Part shown: positions 11,120 to 22,175 of the stretch, in pieces
How positions within the stretch are numbered: the stretch's first letter is position 1
Layout: every line of letters starts with the position of its first letter
Assembly (NCBI GenBank): GCA_021234155.1
Contig: JAJEKV010000097.1
Span: forward strand, 248,001 to 312,000
Source: Isoetes taiwanensis
Lineage: Eukaryota; Streptophyta; Lycopodiopsida; Isoetales; Isoetaceae
Direction: 5' to 3'
Length of the DNA stretch: 64,000 bases
Translations under genes and position numbers: made by a program
The notes under the pieces: generated by a model
Seen by the model: the letters and a program-made list of their open reading frames with translations, nothing else
The model's database searches: none
What the model was told of the DNA's origin: nothing

Positions 11120-12994
11120 TTCGTATGATCGGTGTGAGTAATTTTTCTATAAACAAATTAGAAGACGAACACAAAAATCAGTAGAGAATGCTACTGCTAG
11201 TGGTGTCTCTCGCCATGTCAGTATGCATATTCACTGGGATTTCAGAAGTATTGGCTGGAAGTAGTGTAAATGCTCTGGATTTTTTTTTTGCATTTATGCT
11301 ATTGCAGGTACACAAATTTCTTTACTAAAATGGTTACAAGGACAGGATGGGTTCAAGTCCCACTGGTTGGTATAATATTTACTTGGCAAACTTGTTATGG
11401 TCGTGCATATATTTGATGCTACAACATATATTTAATACTATAAGACGCTCTGTTTTATTTTTTCTCATCAGGACAATGCTGCACACAATGCTGCCATTTC
11501 TATTCACAAGAGTATTCTCTTATGGATATTTATATTATCTTTGGTGGATAATTTCATTCATAGGCTTGGGAACTTATAATCCAGCGTATGTGATTTGTGT
11601 TTGCTCGTAGCAGCATCCCATCATGCAACTAATGCACATCATTGTATTTATTTTAAAACAAGGTAGTTTTATCGTTCTAGGCTTGTCTCATGTAATTGGA
11701 TTACATGCACAAATATTTCTAAAATTTCTACATGCAAAAGTGAATTAAAAATTGTTACATGCATTTATGCCATTCTTAATGCCCGAAGTGACCGAAGGGC
11801 CCGAAATTTTTTTTAATATAACAATTGTTACTTGTAAAATGGACAAAGGTGGCAGCGATTAGACATAATATGATGATATGACAAGAAAATATGATAGTAA
11901 GGCCCAAAATCCACTATGTCGGCAGAAGCCAATATGAGAACTGCACATAAGAAAAAGACACCGCAGTTAGGTGGAAGTCCTTCATGTGGAGTCAAATATC
12001 AGAGTTGTGACGGGGCAACTGGCCTAGAGGATGCATCGAGATCCTGCCACTTAAGTTGGGAAAAGCTTCAATGCACTAACTTCTAGGATTGTAAGGAATG
12101 GCGATTATGGTGCTAACTTCGATTTCTTGCCAGGAATCTGGTACTTGTTGCCATGAGCTCTCACTTGTCGCCATAGTATGGGCCTAAGCAAATAGAAATG
12201 ATGATGTGGTAAGGATGATATCACATGAAAGGGTGATGTGGCATGATGACACAGTATTCCACATGAGTTGGACATCTTTTGAACATTTGAATGTAAAGGT
12301 GATGAGGCAAGTGACTCGATATAGTGTGGTGACCAAGCAAAGAAAGAGTGTAACAAGGACATGATTTGGGAAGCATGGTGGAAAGTGGAAGACATGAAGG
12401 CACATGATGGATAGCATGGAAGCACAGGAAGAATACAAAGAAGACGATGGTAATGAGATGGCATCATAGAACATGGCGTATCATGAAGTAGCTACAACAA
12501 ATGGATGAGTTTCATGTTGCCAAAACCTGGTTCTCAAAATCAGCAAAATATCAATGAATTTGCTAGCATGTAATAACAACTTTTATGTACTATTTGAATT
12601 ACTTAATGGCATATAATGACTACTATATTCTGATTGAATTAGTGTATGGATGACCAATGATTCCATAATTTGCAATTAATAGTTTCTGCATATGTAATTA
12701 TCACAATATATGCTTGACGAGATGTATGAAAGATTAAATATTTTTAGCAACACATCGGTAAAATCTTAGTAAATCTAAGGCTCATGGTATCTCGGGTATT
12801 GTTGGAAATGAATAGGTCCAATGGCACACTCAGTAAAAGTTTATGATATATGTTTTGGTTGTACACAATGTGTAAGAGCTTGCCTCATGGATGTATCAGA
12901 AACGGTATCTTGGGATGGATGTAAGGCTAACAAGATTGCCTTTGGCTTCCCCAGATAAACCATAAAACCAAGAAAACCCATAAGCCAAGATAGA
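11120..12994. other. no recognised gene
   Basis: AT-rich with a purine-rich section at 11870-12480 whose minus-strand open frames are low-complexity His/Ser/Pro-rich and unlikely to be coding. The region ends at the target site of the downstream LINE. Confidence 0.5.
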
Positions 12995-15150
12995 AGAACT
13001 TGTTCCATAATATAGTGGCAGCATATGAAGGAGTGCATTGGGCCCAATGTTCAGGTCAAAATCTTCTATATTTAAAATTGGATTTTGCTAAAGCTTATGA
13101 TAGTGTGAAGTGGACTTTCTTGGATGCCATGCTTTTGAATTTGGGATTTGGGTCTGGTTTCCGACCTATGATGCATAAAATGTTGATTTCTGCTAAGGGG
13201 GTAGTACTGTATCATGGAGAACCATTGGTGCTTTTTCCAATTGAACGTGGAATAAGGCAAGGTTGCCCTTTAGCTCCTTTTTTGTTTACTATATTGGCAG
13301 AAGGACTTTCGCAACTATTGCATGAGGCTGAAAAGGATGGTTTGGTAAAGGGATTATTATTGGTGGAAGGTGAACAGGTTTTGTTTAATCAGTTTGCAGA
13401 CGATACCTTCTTGTTAGTGGATGGTATAATGTGCAGATAATCAAAAAGATTTTGGATATATTTTCAATTGCGTCTGGTTGTCTCCTTAATTGGGCTAAGT
13501 GTAGTGCTTTATGGGTGGGGAAGGAAGCAGTTCCCGCATTTTTTATATGAGTATGCCTGGAAGGTTGTTGTACCATCTGCAAAGACAAAGCTTCTAGGAG
13601 TCCCCTTTGGTCTAGCATGGGATGAAATTATCTTAAATTTACAAAGACAACTGATTTGGTGGAGAGGTTCAAAGTTATCCTTGGCAGGTAGAATTCAAGT
13701 AGCTAAGTCAGTATTGAACAATACTCATATTTACTTGGTTTCAGTTCTATTGGCTCCAGCTTCTAAGTTTGCAGAGATAAAAAAGATTGTAAGAGATTTT
13801 GTCTGGTGTACCGATCAAGGAGGCACTGTGAAGGTGGCGTGGAAGAAATGTATGTTGTTTAAACAACAAGGAGGACTTGGTATGTTGGATCTTTCTTTTC
13901 TGAGGGGGTAAGGTCTTAGCTTCTAAGCTATTGTTGATTTGTTGAAAGATGATTGTGCATCACCGGTATGAAGTTACTTAAACAATCAATAAAAAGAAGT
14001 GTATGGTTTTTCATAAGCGAGGTGTGAGAATTGAGCTCCCTTGGGCATTGTTATATCCATTGAAAGCTTATTCACATGCCTCTCGATCTTGAAAGGTTTG
14101 CCGAGGCACGGAAGGTAGTCAGCCAGGTGATTACATTTGATTGGGAAGCTTGTCTCGGGCATCTTTCCCCTTTACGTGGTTGCCTTTGTATACTCATGGA
14201 CAACTACACCCGGTTGTAGAATTTATCGTCGCGCATTCCCAAGCGAGGTGGAGGAGAGCATGTATTATTTCTATTGAGCGAGTGGTATTTTGGTATTGAC
14301 ATTGCTCCTTGGCAATGGTTTGAGGAGAGACATATGGGTTGTTGGATAAAGATATCGGTATATGGGCTTATATAGCGGTGCTCTTCCTCTAATTGAGAAG
14401 GTGGATAACAAGAGATCTTTGGAACTTTGTTCAAGGTATTAAAGAAGGCAAGAAACTAGTAAGCTCATACTTTCTGATTGCTTATCTCCTCAAGTACTTT
14501 ATCACCTTCTCGAAAATGGCACTTCTGGACTTTGCCTTCTCAATGGCAATCCATCACGGACCCTTGTTTGGTCTAAATATAATCCTCAAAGGTAAATGTT
14601 CTACTTTGGGGGGTGATTCATCGCTCTTCGAGAGTTAATGAGATGGTTCATCGCTTTAAAATTTGGGAATAAGCCCACTTTGCCCAATGTGTGGTGGTGC
14701 ATTGAAACATTAGACCTTGTTTATATTTGTGTCTGAATTTGAGTAGTCTTAGGTCCTGGCTGCATTCTCTTTGTGGAGTATCTTTGGATAGTCAACACTT
14801 TCTTTTGGGTATTTATCCAAATCAGTGGACTGCTTCTAAACGGATAGCATTTCACATGGCGAAGTCTTGGCTAATATGGAGTGTATGGAAGCGAAGGCGA
14901 AGAAAGGTCTTTTATGATAAGCGTATTTCTTCTCAGGTGGTGCTTCAAGAAATTCGTAAGAAGTTGTATAATTGCTTTCAGATCTCCAATTGGCCTGATC
15001 GTATTAAAATTCCAATATGGAGTGATCATCTAAAAGTGATTGATGCTTCAGGGACATTTCTTACTTCTGGAAGTACTTTGTAATATTTTGAGTGTATAAT
15101 ATGAAGTAAAACACGTTCTTCAAAAAAAAAAAAAAGAGAACTTGTTCCAT
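12995..15150 (+). mobile_element. 5'-truncated L1-type LINE with poly-A tail and 14-bp target-site duplication
   Basis: AGAACTTGTTCCAT occurs at 12995-13008 and again at 15137-15150, directly after an A-run (15122-15135). Between them lies LINE coding sequence that begins inside the RT domain and runs to a zinc-binding C-terminal region. Element body 13009-15136, about 2.1 kb of an expected 5-6 kb. The perfect repeat, the A tail and the abrupt 5' start are hallmarks of target-primed reverse transcription with early termination. Frames are broken in several places, so it is inactive. Confidence 0.9.
13009..15083 (+). pseudogene. L1-like reverse transcriptase, C-terminal part
   Basis: Frame 1 (13009-13437) holds RT motif A (KLDFAKAYDSVKW), motif B (GIRQGCPLAPFLF) and the catalytic FADDTFLL box near 13395. 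The stop at 13438 is followed by a second frame (13468-13911) with the RT thumb-like KTKLLGVPFG and SLAGRIQVAKSVL stretches. After a scrambled section, 14650-14720 shows PLCPMCGGALKH, the CCHC-like zf-RVT module, and 14727-15083 the C-terminus. The family copies element RNA at nicked target DNA. The N-terminal endonuclease and ORF1 are missing through 5' truncation. Confidence 0.85.
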
Positions 15151-18100
15151 CCATAGATAAGTATTCCATAGTTACTTCATTAGATCTCGCATCTCGCTTA
15201 GAGGTAAAAACCTCATCTTTCTCTCTGCTTAAAAATGATTTAGTGTATATGAAATTCGTTATAGCGTGCCTTACCAGCATTATGCAATAGTCCCCTATGT
15301 TTGCCTCATTTATTGTGACTTGCAATTTGTGTTGTAGATGGTTATGATTATGGTGGTTTGATTTGGCATTGGAAACCATTATAAAAATAAATTGCACTGC
15401 ATTGACAAATCCATTTTTAAGAATTTGGCTCCAGAAGGGATCCATTTTTCATTTCCTATTTTGTCTATTTTGTTCTAATATTTAATTGCCTTGGATGAAT
15501 GTATTGGAGCTCAGATAATAGCTATAACTCTACGACTCTGTCTTAAATAGCACCAGTTCTTTTATGCAGAGAATGGACAAACATGACAATTGGGGTGCAT
15601 GGTACTGTTGGATTTGCACAATGAGATCCAGAAAGTACTATGTTCTGCTTTTCAGATAAAAAATACTAAAACCAAAACAAGGAATTAATTTTATTTTTCA
15701 TTTTAATAGTGGCAGTAGTGTTCTAGATATTGTTATGGCTTGATTGCCACTTTTTTCACTGAAGCAAATGATCTAATTCGGCATTGGAATACTTCTTTCC
15801 TACTTCTATCTGATTTGTTTTGCTTCTGTGGGTTTTTTTTTTCATGTCCATAACAATGTTGCAGATGGATGGAGCATTCGTTGGAGATTCATGATATGAA
15901 ATATGCATTTGAGCTACTTGTTGCAACTTCTTTTGCCCATATGCATAAGTATAGAAAAACGTGTGCACATGCAATTTTTTTCTTGGATGAAGCAATGTTT
16001 AGAAGAAGAGAGTTTACATAATGAGGTTTCATGCTTTAAACACAAGTTGGTGATATGATGTATGTAAATAGACTTCGGGCATCATGTGAGATTTTGTTTC
16101 AATGGTAAATTTTTTCTTTTAAGCTCCTAAGAATTTATTGTTTGATCACTAGAATTTACTTTAGAGAATGCGATTCCATAAGTGAAGCAAAAAATACATT
16201 CGTCATGGATATCTGATCAAATTTCTTAGCAAATGTCGGGGCACACATTATCGATTGCAATCTAGCTATTGTAGTCTTATGTATATCTTTTCAAAACCGT
16301 TTACTTTTAGCTCTTAAATAGTGAAATTAAGAGAAATGAACTCTTTCTAAATGCTTAGCTAGGATTGGTTTATTTACAATTATAAAAAGCAAAGTGGTTG
16401 CCACATACATTACTATGCACTATAGCACTTTATCCTCAATGTGCATCATAGCACTTTGACCTCCACACTCAATTTGTGAATATCAATATACACAATCAAA
16501 GCCGCATAAATTATCTTGGAGACATTAACTTGCAATTATCAATTCATACTATTCAAAGCTCCATGAGCTATGCCTTGGATACATACACGTTTTTGAGTTG
16601 TAATATTAAAGAAAATTTATGCTATGCTTAGCAATGACCACATGCATGGGCAGATCATCTAAGGAATCCATTTTGAAGCAATGCAAAAAGTTCCACATTA
16701 TTTGTTGTATAAAATTACTCCAAACAACACTTTCAGACCAAATGACATGGAGAGATGCAAACACTATTAACACTTAAAGCACAAGTATATGAACATGTAG
16801 TGAATAGGTAGGTATATATGTGGTATAAAATTATGGAAACACGAGACGTGGCATTTGACATTTCATGAAACATTATGTATAAACATATTCCTCTTTCTTG
16901 ATGGATTCGATTACGAAAACAAACATTAATGGAGAATATCAACTCTCATAAATATCAACATTTGTCACATTCAATGAAGCATTTCACATTTTCATATGGG
17001 TGATGATTGCACTGCACAAATCTCTACCTTCTCTTAAGATGGATTTGACCACAAAAAGAAACATTAGTGGAGAACATCAACTCCCACAAACATCAACATT
17101 TGTCACTATAAAATTGTTGAGGCCCATCCACATCAATACAAACAACTTTATAAACAATTTGCATAAAAGTTTACATCCAATTTCTACTTATTTTCTCCCA
17201 ATGATGCATCTATGATGCAAAAGCATGTTTTGAGGATGTGGAGATGGACTATACATATAGCTACTAAGGCCCAATCAACCAATCACAACCACTATTCCAG
17301 GGTTTAGCGTTTTGGATTTAGGCTAAGATTTAGGGTTTATAGATTTATGTTTTCGAAAATGCTAAAAAGTGAGAGGAGTATGTAGCTCATGAATGGGGCA
17401 TGTAATAATACATGTGAAACATATCATCAAAAACAAATATCTCTTCTGCTTATATTTTGTTATTAAAATTGGACCCTATATGTTGTGTGCAAAATATACA
17501 GATACAAATGTGCTTAGACATGGGAATGAACAAAACATGGATGGCATGATTATGCAACAAGTAAATCTAGAGCTTCACAAAAGGAGACAATTGAGTAGCC
17601 AAAGTTCTATATTTATCAGGTACAATTTCTTCAAGTATGGATAAAACTAGAAACGTTCATGTATAAACTCCATTACATTTATTCATTCTCCAATATTAAT
17701 GCCTGACATTGTCGGGCGCGTGTTTCTAGTTTAGATAATGAATAGAAGCATAAACTTGAACGAAATGGTTAGCACCATAGAAAAACATTCCTCCTAAAGT
17801 AATTTTTACATTATGGCAAATTTTGTTACTCCATAGATAAAGGAACACATAATGCTGAACATAATGGAATCAGAGATTGAAACATCTCGTTAAAGGTGTC
17901 TGTTTGAAAATTACCCAAAAAGCTAACAATAGATTCTTCTTTCCAATGGGAAAATCCATCAAAATGCAAAGGAGATGATATATAACACGATGAATCTTTT
18001 TTAAAAATTAAATCAATATTTAAAAGAATGATTAAACTAGAAATTAAGGTACATTTTTGTGAAATAATAGTACGATCACACATTTATACTTGTTCAGACA

Positions 18101-18289
18101 AACACTTGCGGCGCCACCAAATAGCTACATGGCCTGGAAGAAGTGCAAACCACTACTGCCATCATTTTTCAAGAACAGGAAGGTGTCAACTGCATACTAC
18201 ATTAAAGACAAAGGACTGTCATCTTCTAGCATTTGCAGACAGCTTATCTTGCCAGATTGATGGAGTCTTGCAGTGATTTTAGTGACCAT
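15151..18289. other. AT-rich intergenic region
   Basis: No gene recognised. It contains a diverged direct repeat (16897-16970 and 17033-17106, both ending in CATCAACATTTGTCAC-like sequence), degenerate TTTAGGG-like motifs at 17298-17342, and a Helitron end at 17701-17729 listed separately. Confidence 0.5.
17701..17729 (+). mobile_element. Helitron 3' terminus
   Basis: A 7-bp stem with one G-T pair and a 3-nt loop (GCCTGACATTGTCGGGC, 17701-17717) is followed 8 nt later by CTAG at 17726-17729 and then T. This is the Helitron 3' signature: a short hairpin, a short spacer, CTRR, then insertion before T. An end of identical geometry on the minus strand lies at 28719-28747. I could not locate the 5' TC end, so the size of the element is unknown. 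Confidence 0.7.
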
Positions 18290-19560
18290 TTCATCCATAT
18301 TAAAAATGGATGGGGGCCAAGGGGGATCCTTGTTTAACCCCACTTTTACATGAAAAAATTTGAGAGGGAGAACCATTAATTAACACTGCTGACCTAGCTT
18401 CGTAATTGAAAGAGTGCACGAGTTTGATGATTTATTGAGAGAATGCAAGATACTCCATTGCTTTATAAAGAATAGAATAGAATAGGTTTTTAGCGTCCAC
18501 GGAGCGAGGGAAAAACCTCAGCAGTAATAAGCATGCTGGCACACTGTACAATTGCATAGGACAGTTCAATGCTGTCCCGTAGGACACAAACGAGCCCGTG
18601 CATCCATAACCTCCTGGAGGTACGACCCCAACAAACCCACTGACGCCGTAGTCAATAACTGATGCAACGGCTGGCCAGGCACTAGTAATCGAACATATCG
18701 CTCTCGGATATGGGCAGATCTGGAGGTCCCAAAGAATTGTGTCAAATGCCCTTTTGAATTTGAATTTGAGCAGCACACAGTTTTGATCACTGACTTTGCT
18801 CCAATGCAAATAAAGTTATCAAGAATGCTCCTAGAAGGAAGGAAAGCAGTTTTAATTGGATTTATCACCTTATTTAACATTGGTTTCAACCTGTTTGCTA
18901 ATAATTTGGCTAGAATTTTGTAACTGGTGTTGGCAAGCAAGATTGGCCCTCAGTTTAAGAAACCAACTAGAGAATCCGGCACTTTTGGTACCAGAGCTAT
19001 CATGCCAGCATTAATTGCAGGGTGCAAATGCTCGGCCATCCATGCACCCTGAATAAAGGTAGTACATTCTCTTGCAAGATGTCCCAAAATTCCTTGTAGA
19101 ATTTTGGGAGAAAACCACCAGGCCCGGGACTTTTTCCAGGAACTATTGAATGTAAGTGGCAAATATTTCCTCCTATTTTGGAATGAACGTAAGCTAGTCA
19201 TTATCAAAGATGTTATTGCAGGGTCAATGCTAATAAGGACTTCAACTCCAGTTTAAAGTAAGCTTGCTGTCCAAAAAGCTCGATATTTTTGAGCAAAGAA
19301 AGCTTGTATATTCTATTAATCTTGGATTGTGTTATCCATATCATCCGTAATAGAGATTATGCCATTGTTTATGTGCCTATTCTTGGATGATCTGACGAAG
19401 AAAGAGGAGCTACTCTTATCCATATGATTTATATATTGATATTTAATTCTGATGGCCAAACATTGAGCTTCAGATTCCTCAATATACATTACATCAATTT
19501 CCAATCTTTTTGCTATCGCCTGCAACCTTGTATTATCCTTATCCAAAAAAAGACTCTTTT
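18290..19560 (-). pseudogene. L1-like LINE reverse transcriptase fragment
   Basis: Read on the minus strand: 19546-19320 is the segment before the RT (DKSSSSFFVRSSKNRHINN, the L1 'kw..egD.cskfFf' region). 19207-18955 follows, with MIALVPKVPDS. 18940-18735 carries SYKILAKLLANRLKPML, then RSILDNFICI and motif A FKRAFDTILWD. After an insertion (18725-18471), the domain resumes with YKAMEYLAFSQ, then SAVLINGSPSQ and motif B GVKQGSPLAP near 18320. Stops and frame changes are frequent and motif C is not seen, so the copy is dead. Orientation is opposite to the neighbouring LINE tail at 19572. Confidence 0.8.
18471..18725 (-). mobile_element. ~255-bp SINE-like insertion in the LINE
   Basis: The insertion splits the RT between TTTGGGAC (motif A ...LWD) and TTTATAAAGCAATGG (...YKAMEY), which read on as one domain when it is removed. 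On the minus strand it has a GTTCGATTAC box resembling a pol III B box near its start and ends in a short (CTATT)n tail. Composition is more GC-rich than the host LINE. I cannot fix a target-site duplication. A SINE is the best guess. Confidence 0.55.
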
Positions 19561-19571
19561 ATCTGCTTCAT

Positions 19572-20305
19572 TTGGCTACAAACATTATTTATCCGCTGGA
19601 AATTCAATCCATGAGTAACACCCTGAGATACTTAGATCAAAAGAAGAAAGCACATGATGATTCCCTGATACATCTGGCACTTAATGCAGCAACAAAATTG
19701 GAATCCGATGGCAAAAGTGGCTGGTATAAAGATTTAACCAAATGGTTTGGCAGTTGGAACCTAGCTATCTCCACATACTCAGACGAGTTCAAGGCACAGG
19801 CCTTTAGCTCATATTGTGATCTATCTTCCAAGAAAAAAGTGCAATATTACATTAGGGACTTCAATCCCAAGCGAATTCATGGTATTCAACCGTATTTGCG
19901 CCTCCACAGTATGTTTCCGGGGCAAATAAGGGCAATCGCATGTATCCGCATGAGCTCCCACCATCTAATGATTGAAAAAGGCGGATGGATGGCGGAAGAA
20001 GATCAAAGAATCTGTAGTTGTGAAGACGGTGTAGAAACCGAGCACCATGCCATTTACTTATGTCATAAGCATGATACCCTTCGTGCTAAATATCCTTTGG
20101 TTGCTTGGAATTTACCCCTGAACGAGATATTCCAACATCACCATACACTCCCTCATTTGGGATGTTTCCTTCGGGAACTTTTACATAACACAGAAAGGAT
20201 CTGATACATTGGAGTATGAAAGTTGTTTCTTCATATCCCACATCTTCTGTTGACACATTTGTATGTTTGTCCCATAGCCCACGGGCTTATGCGGACGTTA
20301 ATAAA
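19572..20305 (+). pseudogene. LINE C-terminal region (non-L1 type)
   Basis: A 210-codon open frame (stop 20202-20204) has the C-terminal signature of I/Jockey-type LINE ORF2. A helix-rich stretch (WFGSWNLAISTYSDEFKAQA) is followed by FPGQIRAIACIRMSSHHLMI and a Cys/His cluster, RICSC then VETEHHAIYLCHK. The 3' UTR is short and runs into ATAAAATTTATTATT and a long (TTA)n tract, the kind of 3' tail this group carries. The N-terminal and catalytic regions are absent: 5'-truncated copy. The open frame is intact as far as it goes. Confidence 0.7.
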
Positions 20306-20438
<133 letters not shown>

Positions 20439-20814
20439 TCTTTTTCTTTTTCTTTTTTTTTCTCATTCCATTCTTTACTCTACTTTTTTATCCAATCCAT
20501 TACCTGCTTCATTTTTTGGACAAAACATTGATTTACTTCTACAGATCATACAGAACATCTTAGTGCATCAGCTCCATGTTAAATTTAAATGAGGTACTTC
20601 ACATCTTTGCACCTAGAAGGAATGGAATGTGACTCTAAAGTTTGAGAAATGTGATCATATATGAAGTTGTTGCAGTCTGATCTGATGATGGCCTGGTCCC
20701 ATATGTCTAGGGCTCTTGGTATGCATGACTATAGAACTGTCCAATAGCAATATATCCTCTCGAGCCTTTTGTTTTGTTCTTTGAGTGTTGGGGGAGTGAT
20801 AAACAAATGTATTG

Positions 20815-21197
20815 ACACAACCATTGGGTCCAACACATTTAAATTAAAATCCCCCTTAAACCCCCTTTGGTTTGGGTGCATATTCACACAGGGGGTGACT
20901 CCGAGCAACGAGAGCTGTTGGATAGGCATATTCACCCCTTATTCCTTAATCTACACCGTACGTAAAGTTCCTCGTTTGTGGGGTATGCAAGTACAAAATT
21001 TGCTATACTGTATAACAAGATTCGCAAAATACTATGAGATTTCAAGCGGAATACTATATGGTGTTGATTTCGTACGTGCAAAATACAATTATGAGGGCTC
21101 TCGCTGCCCTACGTCACCCCCCGTGTGAATATACACCCAAACCAAAGGGGGTTTAAGGGGGGTTTTAATTTAAATGTGTTGGACCCAATGGTTGTGT
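20815..21197 (+). mobile_element. 383-bp MITE with 85-bp terminal inverted repeats
   Basis: 20815-20899 and 21113-21197 are inverted copies of each other, 85 bp each, starting ACACAACCATTGGGTCC. The roughly 210-bp core is non-coding. A clear target-site duplication is not visible; outward of the ends the left reads TATTG and the right TAATTAATG. This is a non-autonomous DNA transposon whose superfamily is undetermined. GTTGTTATGTGTTGG repeats and a C-run (21318-21332) lie just downstream. Confidence 0.8.
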
Positions 21198-21890
21198 TAA
21201 TTAATGTCAATGGTAGTTATGTGTTGGTTGTTAATGTCAATGGTTGTTATGTGTTGGTTGTTATGTGTTGAGGGATTTAATTTTTATATGTTGGATGTTA
21301 ATGGTTTGTGTTGTCCCCCCTCCCCCCCCCCCGTGTGACAGAAATTTTAGAATTCAAACTAGAAAAAAACTAGAATTCATTTGAGGCTTTCTATCACCTG
21401 TAGCTTTTGAATTTCATCACAATAAAACAAATAGAACATAAGTACAAGTTACCATAAAGATAGAGCAGATTGATCCCATTATTCTGAAAGTCATAAAGTT
21501 TGCAACACCAATACACAAACATTTTTCAACTGGAATTTAACAGCAGCCTTTAGCCTCCATGGATTCTTGTGGTGAGAAACCAAAGTGGGAAACTTTTCTG
21601 CTTGTTAGCACAAGGATCTAGAAGCCTTGGAATTTGCTTAATAACTGCCTCAAAATCTAAAAATGCATGGTAATTTTTTGCAACCTTCATTCGGAATGAG
21701 CCATAAAACAATATCCAATAGTGCAATCCTGTATTAATCATACACTATCAAAAAGATCTCGGAGAGAGCTTTCCAACGCAATAAAAATCATCTCAAACAG
21801 AGCTCTGGATCAAAAGTTATGATAAGAAATGTGTTGCCGGCGGGAAACTGCACTACGTGCGCCCTTCAAGCCCTTCATGTGCCCATTGTG

Positions 21891-22001
21891 CACCACACAC
21901 ACAAAAAGAGGGCTTTTGTTGTGAGCCATTGGTTGTTGACCATTATGCACCACACGCACAAAAAGAGGGCTTTTGTTGTGAGCCATTGGTTGTTGACCGT
22001 T
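21891..22001 (+). repeat. 57-bp tandem duplication
   Basis: CACCACACACACAAAAAGAG... at 21891 is repeated at 21948 (CACCACACGCAC...), period 57, with one or two differences. It creates the duplicated frames in this interval, which are not genes. Confidence 0.9.
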
Positions 22002-22019
22002 GGAAAAAAAAAAAAGCTA

Positions 22020-22175
22020 AAATCAATGGCTCAGAAATGGTGCACTCTAGATGTACGCATTAGTACATCCATTTGAATACATCACGAAATCATAGGAAAA
22101 CCTTAGTGAAAAACGTACAAAAACACAAAGAAAACCCCCTGTTATTATGCTACATATTGATCAACAAATCTGTAA
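22020..22175 (-). repeat. dispersed repeat, related to 9848-9990
   Basis: In reverse complement it aligns with 9848-9990: an ATAACA..GGGGTTnT block, then TTTTTGTAC, TATGATTT and a shared GCGTACATCTAGAGTGC. By eye roughly 70% similar. No coding content; likely a small unclassified transposable element. Confidence 0.55.

Noticed and set aside
11880-12480. Minus-strand 120-codon His/Ser/Pro-rich frame
   Set aside because: Low complexity from a purine-rich strand; three overlapping frames are open at once.
17298-17342. TTTAGGG-like motifs as an interstitial telomere
   Set aside because: Only a few imperfect units; too degenerate to call.
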